Shown: positions 6,908 through 8,349 of the stretch, piece by piece | How positions within the stretch are numbered: position 1 is the stretch's first letter | Layout: each line of letters begins with the position of its first letter | Assembly: GCA_030017355.1 (NCBI GenBank) | Contig: JASEIR010000053.1 | Location: 1 to 8,349, forward strand | DNA: 8,349 nt | Reading direction: 5' to 3' | From: Actinomycetota bacterium | Lineage (GTDB): Bacteria > Actinomycetota > Aquicultoria > Aquicultorales > Aquicultoraceae | Position numbers and translations under genes: made by a program | Notes under the pieces: generated by a model | What the model was told of the DNA's origin: nothing | The model's database searches: none | What the model saw: only the letters and a program-made list of their open reading frames with translations

Positions 6908-7630
6908 ATGAACTCATTAGGAAAACTATATGGAGTTGGGATAGGCCCAGGCGATACCGAGCTATTAACTATTAAAGCAGTAAATGTACTAAATTCTGTC
7001 GAGGTAATATTTACGCCACGCGCAGCACCAACTCGTGACAGCATAGCTAGAAAAATCATAGAACCTGTCTTGGATAATAAGAAAAAAATCAAAGAATTAA
7101 CCTTTCCTATGACGAAGCAAAAAGAGGAGCTGGAATATTATTGGGCAGAAGCCGCCTCTGAAGTAGAAAACGTTTTAAAGGAAGGAAAAAACGCTGCGTT
7201 TGTAACCCTTGGTGACCCATTCCTCTATAGTACCTTTATATACCTATACCGGAAAATAAGAGAGAGAAACCCGCTTGTTGAAATAGTTACTTTGCCTGGG
7301 ATTAGCTCGATATTTGCGTCAGCGTCAGCGGCAGGTATCCCCATAGCCTCTGGGAGTGAAAAGGTAGCTATAATCCCGCTTTCGAGAGACGTAAATCAAA
7401 TAAAGCCTTATCTTGATATGTTTGACACCATTTTTATATTAAAAGTTGGGGATAAGCTACAAGATCTAGTTGACCTTCTATCGCGTCTCGAATTGGCCGA
7501 TAAATCAGTGCTGGTACAGAAGGTATCTCAAGCGGGACTGCAAAGAGTGATACGAAATTTGCCAGAGTTAAGAGAAGATGAGCTAAGAGAGGTGGGTTAC
7601 TTATCCACTGTTATTGTAAAGAAAGCATAG
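6908..7630 (+). CDS. cbiL: Cobalt-factor II / precorrin-2 C20-methyltransferase CbiL
   Basis: CbiL methylates C20 of cobalt-factor II, the first methylation after cobalt insertion. The 240-residue product has the usual family length and the features YGVGIGPGDTELLTIKAV (8-25), FVTLGDPFLYSTFIYL (98-113), and PGISS (130-134) followed by the segment ending EKVAIIPLS (151-159). LYGVGIGPGD with LGDPFLYST is the CbiL/CobI form of the two SAM-pocket loops. The reading frame is open upstream to 6809, but a good ribosome binding site and the closeness of the start to the first motif select ATG 6908, whose protein begins MNSLGKLYGV. It is preceded by the largest gap in the operon (38 bases) and followed by cbiF after 23 bases. 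Cobalt-factor II rather than metal-free precorrin-2 is inferred from the presence of CbiX. Confidence 0.93.
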   Translation: MNSLGKLYGVGIGPGDTELLTIKAVNVLNSVEVIFTPRAAPTRDSIARKIIEPVLDNKKKIKELTFPMTKQKEELEYYWAEAASEVENVLKEGKNAAFVTLGDPFLYSTFIYLYRKIRERNPLVEIVTLPGISSIFASASAAGIPIASGSEKVAIIPLSRDVNQIKPYLDMFDTIFILKVGDKLQDLVDLLSRLELADKSVLVQKVSQAGLQRVIRNLPELREDELREVGYLSTVIVKKA

Positions 7631-7634
7631 CTTG

Positions 7635-7640
7635 AAAGGG
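7635..7640 (+). promoter_or_regulatory. Distant ribosome binding site of cbiF
   Basis: AAAGGG is the only Shine-Dalgarno-like sequence before cbiF and lies 13 bases from ATG 7654, longer than usual. The in-frame TTG at 7642 is ruled out as a start because TGA follows at 7648, so ATG 7654 stands. Confidence 0.4.
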
Positions 7641-7653
7641 ATTGAATTGACAA

Positions 7654-8349
7654 ATGAAGGTATACTTTATAGGCGCTGGGCCAGGAGACACTGATTTAAT
7701 AACGGTCAAAGGGAAAAGAATTTTGGAAGAAGCGGATATTGTCATATATGCTGGGTCTCTTATCAATAAAAACCTGCTGGATAACTGTAAGTCTAGCTGT
7801 AAGCTTTACGATAGCGCAAAAATGAGTCTTGAGGAAGTAACTGATATTTACAGGCAAGCAAAAGATAGCATGGAAATTGTAGCAAGGCTCCATTCGGGTG
7901 ACCCTAGCTTATACGGAGCTATAAGAGAGCAAATTGATTGGCTTAAGGCAGAAGGAGTTGAATATGAAATTATACCAGGAGTGAGCTCCTTTAGCGCATC
8001 TGCAGCCGCCCTAAGCGCAGAGTTGACATTGCCTGGGGTTTCGCAAACAGTCGTTATAACGCGGATGGCTGGAAGAACTCCTGTGCCGGAAGGGCAGCAT
8101 ATCGGTGAACTTGCCAAACATAGACCCACAATGTGCATTTTTTTAAGTGTACAGATGATTGAAGAGCTTGTTGCTGAGTTGAAGAAAGGTTATGATTTAA
8201 GCACCCCGGTAGCAGTTGTTGAGCGAGCATCCTGGCCAGATGAGAGGGTTATTATAGGGACAGTAGATGATATAGCAAAAAAGGTAAAAGAAGCAAGCAT
8301 ACAAAGAACAGCAATGATAATAGTTGGCGATATCCTTGGTAAAGACTAT
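7654..8349 (+). CDS. cbiF: Cobalt-precorrin-4 C11-methyltransferase CbiF, 3' end cut by window edge
   Basis: CbiF methylates C11 of cobalt-precorrin-4. The frame is open from ATG 7654 to the last base, giving 232 residues with no stop; family members are about 250-260 residues, so only a short C-terminus is missing. Visible motifs are VYFIGAGPGDTDLITVKG (3-20), IVIYAGSLIN (29-38), ARLHSGDPSLYGA (77-89), PGVSSFSASAAAL (108-120) and TRMAGRTPVPEGQ (136-148). GAGPGD with LHSGDPSLYGA and the TRMAGRTPVP stretch identify CbiF/CobM rather than CbiH or CbiL. It is the last gene in view; the operon very likely continues to the right. Confidence 0.93.
   Translation, partial: MKVYFIGAGPGDTDLITVKGKRILEEADIVIYAGSLINKNLLDNCKSSCKLYDSAKMSLEEVTDIYRQAKDSMEIVARLHSGDPSLYGAIREQIDWLKAEGVEYEIIPGVSSFSASAAALSAELTLPGVSQTVVITRMAGRTPVPEGQHIGELAKHRPTMCIFLSVQMIEELVAELKKGYDLSTPVAVVERASWPDERVIIGTVDDIAKKVKEASIQRTAMIIVGDILGKDY

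Overview
The window is one strand-uniform gene cluster for anaerobic (early cobalt insertion) cobalamin biosynthesis. Nine genes all read on the + strand, and the last runs off the right edge. Each is recognised from family motifs visible in its translation. The organism is most likely an anaerobic or facultatively anaerobic bacterium of moderate to low GC: the coding regions look AT-leaning, with frequent ATA (Ile) and AGA/AGG (Arg) codons. The pathway type comes from CbiX, CbiD and the CbiE/CbiL/CbiF set rather than the oxygen-dependent CobG/CobN type enzymes. I cannot place the phylum from this sequence.

Layout: bases 1-208 hold no credible gene. They carry a G-rich inverted repeat at the left edge, a second imperfect palindrome of intergenic-repeat type, and the ribosome binding site of the first gene. 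No full cobalamin riboswitch is recognisable. Then follow cobO (cob(I)alamin adenosyltransferase), a PduX-type L-threonine kinase, cobD (threonine-phosphate decarboxylase), cbiA (cobyrinate a,c-diamide synthase), a cbiX-cbiC fusion (cobaltochelatase plus precorrin-8 methylmutase), cbiD, cbiE, cbiL and a 3'-truncated cbiF. From cobO to cbiE each gene overlaps the next by 1 to 17 bases. The only gaps are 38 bases (cbiE-cbiL) and 23 bases (cbiL-cbiF), so the whole set is probably one translationally coupled transcript.

How the genes work together: CbiX inserts cobalt into sirohydrochlorin. CbiL, CbiF, CbiD and CbiE methylate the ring at C20, C11, C1 and C5. CbiC moves the C11 methyl to C12, giving cobyrinate. 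CbiA amidates the a and c side chains and CobO adds the upper adenosyl ligand. The threonine kinase and CobD make (R)-1-aminopropan-2-ol phosphate, the linker of the nucleotide loop. Not in the window are cbiT (often next to cbiE), cbiG, cbiH, cbiJ, cbiP, cbiB and the nucleotide-loop assembly genes; some are probably to the right.

I do not see an undescribed biological system here. The points most worth a second look are a five-run G-quadruplex-type repeat that forms the end of the cbiX-cbiC gene and abuts the cbiD start codon, the cbiX-cbiC fusion itself, the absence of cbiT at the cbiE-cbiL junction, and the repeat-rich leader.
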